Shown in pieces: positions 47,975 through 57,847 of a DNA stretch of 64,000 nucleotides; position 1 is the first letter of the stretch; every line of letters begins with the position of its first letter. The stretch covers positions 372,001 to 436,000 of the forward strand of contig NZ_SDWT01000002.1 of assembly GCF_004137255.1 (NCBI RefSeq). Reading direction: 5' to 3'. The DNA comes from Nocardioides oleivorans (lineage in GTDB: Bacteria > Actinomycetota > Actinomycetes > Propionibacteriales > Nocardioidaceae). The notes below the pieces were generated by a model. It worked only from the letters and a program-made list of their open reading frames with translations. It ran no database searches and was not told the DNA's origin. The position numbers and the translations under genes were made by a program.

Positions 47975-49624
47975 ATGAGCGATCTCGTCCCGGGCCTCCG
48001 TGCGGCCACCAACCAGCCGCCGGCGCTGGTCGGCCACAACGTCGTCACCGCCGACCTCGCGCTCACCGAGGCGCTGGTCCGCCACGGGTCCGCCGACCTG
48101 GTCGACGACCTCGCCCCGCTGGGCGCCGAGGCCGGCACCGCGGAGGCGCGCGAGCACGGGATGCTCGCCAACAAGCACCACCCCGAGCTGACGCCGTACG
48201 ACCGCTTCGGCCACCGCATCGACGAGGTCGAGTTCCACCCCTCGTGGCACTGGCTGATGGAGCGCGCGGTCGGTCACGGGCTCCAGGCCGCGCCGTGGGA
48301 GCAGCAGGAGGCGGGAGCGCCCCACGCCCACCTGCGTCGCGCCGCCGGCTTCTTCGCGTGGTCGCAGACCGAGCCCGGGCACGGCTGCCCGATCTCGATG
48401 ACGTACGCCGCCGTGCCGGCGCTCCGGGCCGACGAGGCGATCGCGAAGGAGTGGGCGCCGCTGCTGGCCGCCCGGTCCTACGACCCCGGCGTGCGGGCGC
48501 GCTCGACCAAGACCGGTGCGCTCGCGGGCATGGGCATGACCGAGAAGCAGGGCGGCTCCGACGTGCGCGCCAACCTCACGAGCGCCCGGCCGACGGCCGA
48601 GGACGGGTGGTACGCGCTCCACGGGCACAAGTGGTTCACCTCCGCCCCGATGAACGACGTCTTCCTCGTCCTCGCGCAGGCCGAGGGAGGGATGACCTGC
48701 TTCCTCGTGCCCCGGGTGCTCGACGACGGCACCCGCAACCGGATCGACGTGGTGCGGCTCAAGGACAAGCTCGGCAACCGGTCCAACGCCTCCAGCGAGC
48801 TCGAGCTCGACGGAACCCTCGCCCAGCGGCTGGGCGACGAGGGCCGGGGCGTGCGCACGATCATCGAGATGGTCGCCGCGACCCGGCTGGACTGCGTGCT
48901 CGGGTCGGCCGCGCTGATGCGGCACGCGCTGGCCGAGGCCTCGTGGCACGTGGCGCACCGCTCGGCGTTCGGCGGGCTGCTCGTCGACAAGCCCCTCATG
49001 CAGAACGTCGTCGCCGACCTCGCCGTCGAGTCCGAGGCCGCGACGGCCCTCGCGATGCGACTCGCCTCGGCGGTCGACCGGCCCGACGACCCCCACGAGG
49101 TCGCGCTGCGCCGGATCGCGCTCCCGCTGGCGAAGTTCTGGGTCTGCAAGCGGACGCCCGCGATGGTCGCGGAGGCGCTGGAGTGCCTCGGCGGCAACGG
49201 CTACGTCGAGGAGTCCGGGCTGCCCCTCATGTTCCGCGAGTCGCCGCTCAACTCGATCTGGGAGGGCTCGGGCAACGTCAACGCGCTCGACGTGCTCCGC
49301 GCCCTCGGCCGCGAGCCCGAGGTGCTGCAGGCCTGGATCACCGAGGTCGGCGCGGCCCGGGGCGGCGACAGCCGGCTCGACCGGGCGGTCGACGACACCC
49401 TGGCCCTGCTGGGCGACTCCGGCACCCTCGAGTCCGGGGCCCGACGCCTCGCCGGCCAGATGGCCGCCTGCCTCCAGGGCTCGCTCCTCGTGCGCTTCGC
49501 CCCCGCCGAGGTCGCCGACGCCTTCTGCGGCAGCCGGCTCGGGACGACGTACGGCGGCACGTTCGGGATGTTGACCAGCGGGTCGCTCCGCGACGTGGTC
49601 GAGCGGGCGACGCCGGCGTCCTGA
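47975..49624 (+). CDS. AidB-like acyl-CoA dehydrogenase family protein
   Basis: This 549-residue flavoprotein has the acyl-CoA dehydrogenase fold but the AidB-type signatures GMGMTEKQGGSDVRANLT (FAD side) and ECLGGNGYVEESGLPLMFRESPLNSIWEGSGNV (C-terminal domain). E. coli AidB (541 residues) is induced by alkylation damage and binds DNA with a weak isovaleryl-CoA dehydrogenase activity. Here the gene stands alone, divergent from yihY, with no ada or alkA neighbour visible. Whether it protects DNA or acts on acyl-CoA is open. The ATG at 47975 is fixed by the adjacent -10. Confidence 0.9.
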   Translation: MSDLVPGLRAATNQPPALVGHNVVTADLALTEALVRHGSADLVDDLAPLGAEAGTAEAREHGMLANKHHPELTPYDRFGHRIDEVEFHPSWHWLMERAVGHGLQAAPWEQQEAGAPHAHLRRAAGFFAWSQTEPGHGCPISMTYAAVPALRADEAIAKEWAPLLAARSYDPGVRARSTKTGALAGMGMTEKQGGSDVRANLTSARPTAEDGWYALHGHKWFTSAPMNDVFLVLAQAEGGMTCFLVPRVLDDGTRNRIDVVRLKDKLGNRSNASSELELDGTLAQRLGDEGRGVRTIIEMVAATRLDCVLGSAALMRHALAEASWHVAHRSAFGGLLVDKPLMQNVVADLAVESEAATALAMRLASAVDRPDDPHEVALRRIALPLAKFWVCKRTPAMVAEALECLGGNGYVEESGLPLMFRESPLNSIWEGSGNVNALDVLRALGREPEVLQAWITEVGAARGGDSRLDRAVDDTLALLGDSGTLESGARRLAGQMAACLQGSLLVRFAPAEVADAFCGSRLGTTYGGTFGMLTSGSLRDVVERATPAS

Positions 49625-49637
49625 GCCCTGCGGACGA

Positions 49638-49657
49638 CATGGCCCAGATGGGCCATG
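49638..49657 (+). terminator. Short hairpin after the AidB-like gene
   Basis: An 8-bp perfect stem (CATGGCCC / GGGCCATG) with loop AGAT lies 14 bp past the stop codon. No U-tract; a plausible but modest terminator. Confidence 0.45.
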
Positions 49658-49716
49658 GCGACCGGACGATCAGTCAAGGATTCCCCAACACCCTCCACCG
49701 GCCGCCGGGACCTGCC

Positions 49717-49722
49717 TAGGGT
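49717..49722 (+). promoter_or_regulatory. Candidate -10 (TAGGGT) of the LSm-like gene
   Basis: TAGGGT lies 26 bp before the GTG at 49749, leaving room for a roughly 20-nt leader with the strong ribosome site GAGGAGGAG (49735-49743). This gene is leadered, unlike its neighbours. Confidence 0.45.
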
Positions 49723-49748
49723 CGAGGCGACCCCGAGGAGGAGTTCCT

Positions 49749-50063
49749 GTGTCGAGCAAGTCGAGCACCCTGTTCACCGTCGGTACCCTCCTGCGCCACG
49801 CCCAGGACGCCGGTACGCCGGTGCGCGTGCTCGTGTCGGGGGTGTGGCTCGACGGCGTGATCGTCGGCGCGGACGGCCTCGGCGTGATCCTCGACGACGG
49901 CAACGGCCAGCAGGTGCTCGTCCGGCTCGACTCGATCGTGGCGGTGAGCTTCTCGCGCTCCGCCATCGACGGTGACGAGGAGGAGGCCGCCGACGAGCCC
50001 GGGGCGCGGGCCCACTGGGCGTCGCCGCGCAAGCCGATCGAGGCCGGCCCGGTCAGCCGCTGA
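49749..50063 (+). CDS. Small protein with Hfq/LSm-like layout
   Basis: This 104-residue protein has an N-terminal amphipathic helix (about residues 8-21, FTVGTLLRHAQDAG). A compact five-strand beta pattern follows in residues 24-68 (VRVLVSGVWLDGVIVGADGL, VILDD, QQVLVRLDSIVAVSF), then an acidic, disordered C-terminal tail. By eye it aligns without large gaps to E. coli Hfq: hydrophobic-x-hydrophobic, G31, L34-x-G36, D42, VILL-like strand, final I-x-x-V strand. The Hfq Sm2 residues Tyr-Lys-His and the proximal-face Phe are absent, so RNA contacts would differ. Other small beta-barrel folds are possible. It has a clear ribosome site and is probably expressed. Confidence 0.6.
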   Translation: MSSKSSTLFTVGTLLRHAQDAGTPVRVLVSGVWLDGVIVGADGLGVILDDGNGQQVLVRLDSIVAVSFSRSAIDGDEEEAADEPGARAHWASPRKPIEAGPVSR

Positions 50064-50069
50064 GCCCGC

Positions 50070-51713
<1,644 letters not shown>

Positions 51714-51847
51714 GGTCACCATCTTGGTGGGTCCGGCAAGCCACGTCGAGAAACCTCCCGATGAGCTGTCGATTCCGGCAGGGTGGGCACGTCACGATGG
51801 TGAGGCCGCGGTCCTGCGGCCGGCGACGTCCGACGGAGGAACCAGAG

Positions 51848-52207
51848 ATGACCGACTACATCGTGCTGCTGTTCGGCGACACCGAGGCGTGGTGGGACAC
51901 GCCCGACGAGGAGAAGAAGGCGACCTACGACGTCCACGGGGAGTTCACGGCGGAGCTGGGCCGGCGCGGCCACGTGGTCACCGGCGGTGCCGAGCTGCCG
52001 CGGGCGTCGGAGGCGAGGTCGCTCGCGCCGGGCTCGACCACCGTCACCGACGGCCCGTGGACCGAGACGACCGAGCAGCTCGGCGGCTACTACGAGGTCA
52101 GCACCGACGACCTCGACGACCTGATGGACGTCTGCACGATCCTGTCCGCGACGGGCGACGCGGTGCAGGTGCACCGCAAGATCACGGGAGAGGAGTCGGG
52201 ATCGTGA
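51848..52207 (+). CDS. YCII-related (DGPF-motif) protein, copy 1
   Basis: This 119-residue ferredoxin-like alpha+beta protein of the YCII family has the DGPF-type signature TDGPWTETTEQLGGYYEV (about residues 62-79). Small DGPF proteins are, in my knowledge, the conserved genomic partners of ECF42-type sigma factors in actinobacteria, and the sigma gene follows two genes on. The molecular role is unknown. The ATG at 51848 has GGAGGAA upstream; the gene couples to copy 2 by GTGA. Confidence 0.88.
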   Translation: MTDYIVLLFGDTEAWWDTPDEEKKATYDVHGEFTAELGRRGHVVTGGAELPRASEARSLAPGSTTVTDGPWTETTEQLGGYYEVSTDDLDDLMDVCTILSATGDAVQVHRKITGEESGS

Positions 52208-52560
52208 GGTACCTGGTGCTCCTGATCGGTGACGGCGCCGAGAAGCCGTGGAGCGAGCACACCGAGGACGAGCAGGTGGTCGCGATGGCGAAGTTCGGCG
52301 AGTTCGACGCCGCGTGCCGGGACCGGGCGGGCGTCGAGCTGATCGCCGGCGAGGCCCTGAGCGAGTCCGGCGACGCGACCGTGATGCGGACCGTGGGCGG
52401 GAGGGTGCAGCTGACCGACGGCCCGTACGCCGAGGTGATCGAGGGCATGGGTGGCTTCTACCTGCTCGACGCGCCCGACCTCGACGTCGTGGTCGAGCTG
52501 CTGCAGGTCCTCCCGCGCTACGACATCCAGATCCACCCGACCGTGGACGTGACCCCCTGA
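52204..52560 (+). CDS. YCII-related (DGPF-motif) protein, copy 2
   Basis: This is a 118-residue paralogue of the preceding protein (LTDGPYAEVIEGMGGFYLLD in place of TDGPWTETTEQLGGYYEV). The GTG at 52204 overlaps copy 1's stop. Two adjacent diverged copies suggest a heteromeric pair or two inputs to the same sigma factor. Its own stop overlaps the sigma gene's apparent CTG start. Confidence 0.87.
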   Translation: MRYLVLLIGDGAEKPWSEHTEDEQVVAMAKFGEFDAACRDRAGVELIAGEALSESGDATVMRTVGGRVQLTDGPYAEVIEGMGGFYLLDAPDLDVVVELLQVLPRYDIQIHPTVDVTP

Positions 52561-53789
52561 CCGAGCAGGCACTCGAGCAGGTCGTGCGGCAGGAGTGGGG
52601 CCGGCTGGTGGCCCTGCTCCTGTCGCAGTTCCGACGGCTCGACCTCGTCGAGGACGCCCTGGGCGACGCCGTCGAGGCGGCCAGCCGCACCTGGCCCGAC
52701 GACGGGGTGCCCGCCAACCCGGCCGGCTGGCTGATGACCGCCGCCCGACGCCGGGTGCTCGACCGGCTCCGCTCCGAGGACGTCGCCCGGCGCAAGCTGC
52801 CGCTGCTCCTCACCGACGCCGAACGCCACCAGGAAGGCGTCACCGCCATGGCCGACACCGGCGCCCTCGTCGAGGACGACGTCCTCCGGCTGGTGCTGAT
52901 GTGTGCGCACCCCGCCCTCGCGCCGGAGTCGGCCAGTGCGTTGAGCCTCCGGCTGGTCCTCGGCGTGCCGACCGCCGACATCGCGCGGCTGTTCCTCGTG
53001 CCCGAGCCCACCATGGCGGCGCGCGTGACGCGGGCCAAGAAGCGCATCGTCGGCGCCGGCATCCCGTTCGCCGTGCCCGACGCGTCGGTCCTGCCCGAGC
53101 GGCTCGACATCGTCGCCCAGACCGCCTACCTCGCCTTCACCGCCGGCTACTCCCCCGGCACCGGCCCCGACCTGCTCCGCGCCGACCTCTCGGGCCAGGC
53201 GATCCGGCTGGTCCGCGTGGTGCTCGGCCTGCGTCCCGACGAGCCGTCGCTGGTCGCGCTGCTGGCGCTGGTGCTGCTCCAGCACTCTCGTCGCGACGCC
53301 CGCGTGCACGACGGCCGCCTGGTCCTCCTCGCCGACCAGGACCGCACCCGCTGGCACCACGACGAGGTCGCCGAGGCGACGCGGCTGCTGCGCTCGCCCT
53401 GCCTCACGGGACCGCTGACCCCGCTCGCGGCGTCGTACGTCGTCCAGGCGCGGATCGCCGCCGAGCACGCCACCGCGGCGACGGCCGCCGACACGCGGTG
53501 GGACCGCGTCGTGGAGCTGTACGACGTCCTGCTGCAGGTCGCGCCCTCGCCCTCGGCCCGGCTGGCGCGGGCCGTCGCGGTCGCCGAGCACCGGGGGGCC
53601 GCGGCCGGGCTCGCCGCCCTCGAGGGCCTCGAGATCCCCGACAGCCACCGCCCCGCCGCCGTGCGCGCCGAGCTGCTCGCCCGGGCGGGCGACGCCGACG
53701 CGGCGCGGGCGGCGTACGACCAGGCGATCGCCGCGTGCCGCAACGACGTGGAGCGGGCCTTCCTGGAGGGGCAGCGCGAGCGGCTCTAG
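52557..53789 (+). CDS. ECF-type RNA polymerase sigma factor, ECF42-like (DUF6596)
   Basis: This is a roughly 410-residue protein. Region 2 spans residues about 5-75 (FRRLDLVEDALGDAVEAASRTWP; GWLMTAARRRVLDRLR), region 4 is LSLRLVLGVPTADIARLFLVPEPTMAARVTRAKKRI, and a long C-terminal helical-repeat extension (about 220 residues) is typical of the ECF42 group, which has no anti-sigma factor and depends on this extension. Homology-like sequence begins at LTEQALEQVVRQEW. No ATG or GTG lies in frame before it, so CTG at 52557, overlapping the DGPF stop as CTGA, is the likely start; GTG at 52584 would cut into the conserved N-terminus. Confidence 0.87.
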   Translation: MTEQALEQVVRQEWGRLVALLLSQFRRLDLVEDALGDAVEAASRTWPDDGVPANPAGWLMTAARRRVLDRLRSEDVARRKLPLLLTDAERHQEGVTAMADTGALVEDDVLRLVLMCAHPALAPESASALSLRLVLGVPTADIARLFLVPEPTMAARVTRAKKRIVGAGIPFAVPDASVLPERLDIVAQTAYLAFTAGYSPGTGPDLLRADLSGQAIRLVRVVLGLRPDEPSLVALLALVLLQHSRRDARVHDGRLVLLADQDRTRWHHDEVAEATRLLRSPCLTGPLTPLAASYVVQARIAAEHATAATAADTRWDRVVELYDVLLQVAPSPSARLARAVAVAEHRGAAAGLAALEGLEIPDSHRPAAVRAELLARAGDADAARAAYDQAIAACRNDVERAFLEGQRERL

Positions 53790-53799
53790 GCTCCCGGTC

Positions 53800-55053
53800 T
53801 CAGCCCTCGGGGACGGGCTGCTGCTTGGCGAGGACCGTGAGCCCGTCCTCCACGACGAACCCGCGCGCCAGGTCGGCGTCCTTGTCGACGCCGATCCGCA
53901 CGCCCGGCGGGATCACCACGCCCTTGTCGATGATCGCGCTGCGCACGACCGCGCCCTCGCCGACGCGGACGCCGTCCATGAGGACCGCGTCGGACACCTC
54001 CGCGCCGTCCTTCACCCAGACCGCGGGCGAGAGCACGGAGTGGTTGACCGTGCCGCCGCTCACGACGACGCCCGGGGACAGGATCGAGTTGAAGGTCGAC
54101 ACCTTCTCCCCACCGGCGCCCGTCACGAGCTTCGCCGGCGGGTGCGGGCCGTAGCTGGTGTAGATCGGCCAAGCGGTGTTGTAGAGGTTGAAGACCGGCA
54201 GCGGCGAGACGAGGTCCATGTGGGCGTCGTAGTAGGAGCGCATGGTGCCGACGTCGCGCCAGTAGCCGCGGTCGCGGTCGGTGGCGCCCGGCACCTCGTT
54301 GTCCTTGTAGTCGTAGACCGCCGACTCCGACTTGTCGACGAACCACGGCACGATGTCGCCGCCCATGTCGTGCTTGGAGCCCTCGACGTCGGCGTCGCGG
54401 GTCACGGCGTCACGGAGGGCGTCGGCGGTGAAGACGTAGTTGCCCATGCTGGCCAGCACCTCGTCGGGCGAGTCGGGCAGTCCCACCGGGTCGGTCGGCT
54501 TCTCGAGGAAGGCGCGGATGCTCTGCGGGTTGCCGGGATCGACGTCGATCACGCCGAACTGGTCGGCGAGCCCGATCGGCTGGCGGATCGCCGCGACGGT
54601 GCATCCGGCACCGGACTCGACGTGGTCGTCGACCATCTGCGCGAAGTCCATCCGGTAGACGTGGTCGGCGCCCACCACGACGACGATGTCGGGCTGCTCG
54701 TCGGTGAGCAGGTTGAGCGACTGGTAGATCGCGTCGGCGCTGCCGGCGTACCACCGCTTGCCGACGCGCTGCTGCGCCGGCACCGGGGTGACGTAGTTGC
54801 CGAGGAGGTTCGACATCCGCCACGTCGTGGTGACGTGCCGGTCGAGGCTGTGCGACTTGTACTGCGTCAGCACGACGACCTTGAGGTAGCCGGAGTTGAC
54901 GACGTTGGACAGCGCGAAGTCGATCAGGCGGTAGATCCCACCGAACGGGACCGCGGGCTTGGCGCGGTCGGCCGTCAACGGCATCAGCCGCTTTCCCTCA
55001 CCTCCCGCCAGGACGACTGCGAGGACCTTCTTGCGGCTCGGCGTGACGGTCAT
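53800..55053 (-). CDS. glgC: Glucose-1-phosphate adenylyltransferase
   Basis: This 417-residue enzyme makes ADP-glucose from glucose 1-phosphate and ATP. The nucleotide-binding loop is [14 protein letters not shown], followed by [17 protein letters not shown], the catalytic [14 protein letters not shown] and IRAFLEKP, then a left-handed beta-helix C-terminal domain. It is divergent from glgM with predicted leaderless promoters on both sides, so the two genes of the pathway are probably controlled from one 73-bp intergenic stretch. The ATG at 55053 is fixed by the -10 six bases upstream. Confidence 0.97.
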   Translation of the reverse strand: MTVTPSRKKVLAVVLAGGEGKRLMPLTADRAKPAVPFGGIYRLIDFALSNVVNSGYLKVVVLTQYKSHSLDRHVTTTWRMSNLLGNYVTPVPAQQRVGKRWYAGSADAIYQSLNLLTDEQPDIVVVVGADHVYRMDFAQMVDDHVESGAGCTVAAIRQPIGLADQFGVIDVDPGNPQSIRAFLEKPTDPVGLPDSPDEVLASMGNYVFTADALRDAVTRDADVEGSKHDMGGDIVPWFVDKSESAVYDYKDNEVPGATDRDRGYWRDVGTMRSYYDAHMDLVSPLPVFNLYNTAWPIYTSYGPHPPAKLVTGAGGEKVSTFNSILSPGVVVSGGTVNHSVLSPAVWVKDGAEVSDAVLMDGVRVGEGAVVRSAIIDKGVVIPPGVRIGVDKDADLARGFVVEDGLTVLAKQQPVPEG

Positions 55054-55059
55054 GACATG

Positions 55060-55065
55060 AAACTA
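55060..55065 (-). promoter_or_regulatory. Predicted leaderless -10 (TAGTTT) of glgC
   Basis: On the minus strand TAGTTT, 6 bp, then ATG at 55053. Confidence 0.55.
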
Positions 55066-55114
55066 GCCGTCGCCGACCACTCGGGTCGACCTCCCCAGAG
55101 GTCTGGATCGGGTC

Positions 55115-55120
55115 TAGGTT
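55115..55120 (+). promoter_or_regulatory. Predicted leaderless -10 (TAGGTT) of glgM
   Basis: TAGGTT, spacer CGGGGC, then ATG at 55127; 50 bp from the divergent glgC -10. Confidence 0.55.
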
Positions 55121-55126
55121 CGGGGC

Positions 55127-56314
55127 ATGCGCATCGACGTCCTCAGCAAGGAGTACCCACCGGAGGTCTACGGCGGCGCGGGGGTGCACGTCGCCGAGCT
55201 GGTCCGCGCGCTGCGCGTGCTGCCCGACGTGGACGCCCGGGTCCGCTGCTTCGGGGCTCCGCGCTCGGAGCCCGGCACCACGGCGTACGCCGAGCCGGAG
55301 TCCCTGGCGGGTGCGAATCCCGCCATCCGCACCCTGGGCGTGGACCTGGCGATGGTCGACGACTGCGCCGGGGCCGACCTGGTCCACTCGCACACCTGGT
55401 ACGCCAACATGGCCGGCCACCTCGCCGGACTGATGCACGGCATCCCCCACGTCGTCAGCGCCCACTCCCTCGAGCCGATGCGGCCGTGGAAGGCCGAGCA
55501 GCTCGGTGGCGGCTACGCCCTGTCGAGCTGGGCCGAGCGGACGGCCTACGAGGGAGCCGCCGGCATCGTTGCGGTCAGTGCCGCGATGCGCGACGACGTG
55601 CTGCGCAGCTATCCCTCCGTCGACCCCGACCGCGTCCACGTCGTGCACAACGGCATCGACACCACCCAGTGGTCGCCGATGCCGAACCCCGACCGCGTCC
55701 GCGAGCTCGGCCTCGACCCCGACCGTCCGAGCGTCATCTTCGTCGGCCGGATCACCCGGCAGAAGGGCCTGCCGCTCTTCCTCCGCGCGGCAGCCGCGCT
55801 GCCGCCCGAGGTCCAGCTCGTGCTCTGCGCCGGCGCTCCCGACACCCCTGAGATCGAGGCCGAGGTCCGGGGTCTGGTCGAGGACCTGGCCGCGACCCGA
55901 TCGGGCGTCGTGTGGATCGCCGAGATGCTCCCCCGCCCCGACGTGGTCGCCCTCCTGACCGCGGCGACGGTCTTCGCCTGCCCGTCCATCTACGAGCCGC
56001 TCGGCATCGTCAACCTCGAAGCGATGGCCTGCGAGACCGCCGTGGTGGCCACGGCCACCGGCGGCATCCCGGAGGTCGTCGTCCACGGCGAGACCGGCTG
56101 GCTGGTCCCCATCGAGCAGGCCACCGACGGCACCGGCACGCCCCTCGACCCCGAGCAGTACGTCGCCGACCTGGCCGCCGCGCTCACCGACGCGGTCAGC
56201 GACCCCGACCGGGCCCGTGCCTTCGGCGAGGCCGGCCGCCGTCGGGCCGAGGAGTCCTTCAGCTGGGGCTCGATCGCCACCCGGACGCTCGACCTCTACC
56301 GCTCGCTCACGTAG
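55127..56314 (+). CDS. glgM: GlgM/GlgA-type alpha-glucan glycosyltransferase (actinobacterial)
   Basis: This 395-residue retaining GT4-like enzyme of the 'Corynebacterium-type glycogen synthase' class begins DVLSKEYPPEVYGGAGVHVAELV. The donor domain carries FVGRITRQKGLPLFLRAA and the E-x7-E block PSIYEPLGIVNLEAMACETAVVA. In mycobacteria the orthologue (Rv1212c), divergent from glgC as here, makes maltose 1-phosphate from ADP-glucose and glucose 1-phosphate and feeds the GlgE pathway. Classical glycogen synthase activity is the alternative. No glgE or treS is in the window, so the pathway branch cannot be decided. The symbol is therefore provisional (often annotated glgA). Confidence 0.88.
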   Translation: MRIDVLSKEYPPEVYGGAGVHVAELVRALRVLPDVDARVRCFGAPRSEPGTTAYAEPESLAGANPAIRTLGVDLAMVDDCAGADLVHSHTWYANMAGHLAGLMHGIPHVVSAHSLEPMRPWKAEQLGGGYALSSWAERTAYEGAAGIVAVSAAMRDDVLRSYPSVDPDRVHVVHNGIDTTQWSPMPNPDRVRELGLDPDRPSVIFVGRITRQKGLPLFLRAAAALPPEVQLVLCAGAPDTPEIEAEVRGLVEDLAATRSGVVWIAEMLPRPDVVALLTAATVFACPSIYEPLGIVNLEAMACETAVVATATGGIPEVVVHGETGWLVPIEQATDGTGTPLDPEQYVADLAAALTDAVSDPDRARAFGEAGRRRAEESFSWGSIATRTLDLYRSLT

Positions 56315-56319
56315 CACGC

Positions 56320-56356
56320 AGCGGCGCCCCGGGACGGAAGGTCCCGGGGCGCCGCT
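56320..56356. terminator. Strong bidirectional terminator between glgM and dctA
   Basis: A perfect 16-bp stem (AGCGGCGCCCCGGGAC / GTCCCGGGGCGCCGCT) with a 5-nt loop sits between two convergent genes, 6 bp after the glgM stop and 11 bp from the dctA stop. Confidence 0.9.
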
Positions 56357-56366
56357 GGCCGGTACG

Positions 56367-57737
56367 TCAGTGAGCCGAGGCGGGCTCGCGCTCCGCGGGC
56401 GGGGCGCCGTGGTCGTCGTCGACCATCGTGGACTCGTCGAACGGGTCGTTGCCGGCGAGCACCCGGTCGAGCTTGTCGCGGTCCATGGTCCCGGTCCAGT
56501 GACCGACCAGGATCGTGGCGACCGAGTTGCCGGCGAAGTTGGTGACCGCGCGTGCCTCGGACATGAAGCGGTCGATGCCGACGATGAGGCCGACGCCGTC
56601 GAGGAGCTCGGGCCGGTGGGAGGACAGCCCGCCGGCGAGGGTGGCCAGGCCGGCGCCGGTCACACCGGCGGCACCCTTCGAGGCGATGACCATGAAGAGC
56701 AGGAGCGAGACCTGCTCGCCGATCGACAGTGGCTTGTCGAGGGCGTCGGCGATGAAGATCGACGCCATCGTCAGGTAGATCGCGGTGCCGTCGAGGTTGA
56801 ACGAGTAGCCGGTCGGGACGACGACGCCGACGGTGGTCTTGTCGACCCCCGCGTGGTTCATCTTGGCGATCAGGCGCGGCAGGGCCGACTCGGAGGAGGA
56901 CGTCGACACGATGAGGAGGAACTCGCGGCCGAGGTACTTCAGCAGGCTGAAGATGTTCACGCCGGTGGCCACCTTGAGGATCGCACCGAGCACGCCGAAG
57001 ACGAACACGAAGCAGGTGATGTAGAAGGCCACCATGATCGTGAAGAGGCTCTTGAGCGCGTCGACGCCGGTCTCGCCGACCACGGCGGCGATGGCGGCGA
57101 AGGCACCGACGGGCGCGGCCCACATGATCATCGCGAGGACCCGGAAGACGAGCCGCTGGACGTGCCCGATGCCCTTCAAGATCGGCTCGCCCGAGCGACC
57201 CATCGCCTGGAGCGCGAAGCCGACGAGCAGTGCGACGAGCAGCGTCTGGAGCACCTCGCCGGAGGTGAGGGAGGACAGGAGCGAGTCCGGCACGATGCCG
57301 GTGATGAACTCGGTCGTCGAGCCGTGGCCCTCCGCGGCCTGCTCCTGGCCGATGCCGGCGGTCTCCTCGGACAGGTGGAGGCCCTTGCCCGGGTCGAGCA
57401 GGTTGCCGACCAGCATGCCGATCGCCAGCGCGACGGTCGACATGGTGAGGAAGTACGCCAGCGCGAGCCCGCCGACCTTGCCGACGCTCGCGGCGCTGCG
57501 GACCGAGCCGACGCCGAGGACCAGGGTGCAGAAGATGACCGGCTGGATCATCATCTTGATCAGCGCCACGAACGTGGTGCCGATCCACTTGAGCCCGACC
57601 GCGAAGTCCGGGAAGACCAGGCCGACGACGGCTCCGAGCACCACCGCGGCGATCACCGCGATGTAGAGGTAGTGGGTGCGGTCGCGCCTGACCGGCGGCG
57701 CGTCCCCCTGTGACGAGGCTGTGGGGGTGGTGCTCAT
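56367..57737 (-). CDS. dctA: C4-dicarboxylate/cation symporter (DctA family)
   Basis: This 456-residue secondary transporter of the dicarboxylate/amino acid:cation symporter family carries VSTSSSESALPRL (HP1 serine-rich loop), VVPTGYSFNLDGTAIYLTMASIFIA and GAAGVTGAGLATLAGGLSS (HP2), with the conserved DRFMSEARAVTNFAGNSVAT in helix 8. It imports succinate, fumarate or malate with protons or sodium. The ATG at 57737 has AGGAGGAC 3-4 bp upstream. It is divergent from a DcuS/CitA-type sensor kinase and regulator that most likely control it. Confidence 0.93.
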   Translation of the reverse strand: MSTTPTASSQGDAPPVRRDRTHYLYIAVIAAVVLGAVVGLVFPDFAVGLKWIGTTFVALIKMMIQPVIFCTLVLGVGSVRSAASVGKVGGLALAYFLTMSTVALAIGMLVGNLLDPGKGLHLSEETAGIGQEQAAEGHGSTTEFITGIVPDSLLSSLTSGEVLQTLLVALLVGFALQAMGRSGEPILKGIGHVQRLVFRVLAMIMWAAPVGAFAAIAAVVGETGVDALKSLFTIMVAFYITCFVFVFGVLGAILKVATGVNIFSLLKYLGREFLLIVSTSSSESALPRLIAKMNHAGVDKTTVGVVVPTGYSFNLDGTAIYLTMASIFIADALDKPLSIGEQVSLLLFMVIASKGAAGVTGAGLATLAGGLSSHRPELLDGVGLIVGIDRFMSEARAVTNFAGNSVATILVGHWTGTMDRDKLDRVLAGNDPFDESTMVDDDHGAPPAEREPASAH

Positions 57738-57820
57738 GCTGTCCTCCTGGAATCCGACTGGACTCGGGCTGGGCTCCGGGTGCCAGCGATCGCCGGCCCG
57801 TCGGCCAGACTGTCGGCTCC

Positions 57821-57836
57821 TGTGACGCCAGTCACC
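57821..57836. promoter_or_regulatory. CRP/GlxR-like box 1 in the dctA control region
   Basis: TGTGACGCCAGTCACC matches the cAMP-receptor consensus TGTGA-N6-TCACA with one mismatch. It lies 84 bp upstream of the dctA ATG. It would allow catabolite control of dicarboxylate uptake. Confidence 0.5.
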
Positions 57837-57847
57837 CTTGTGTGCGT

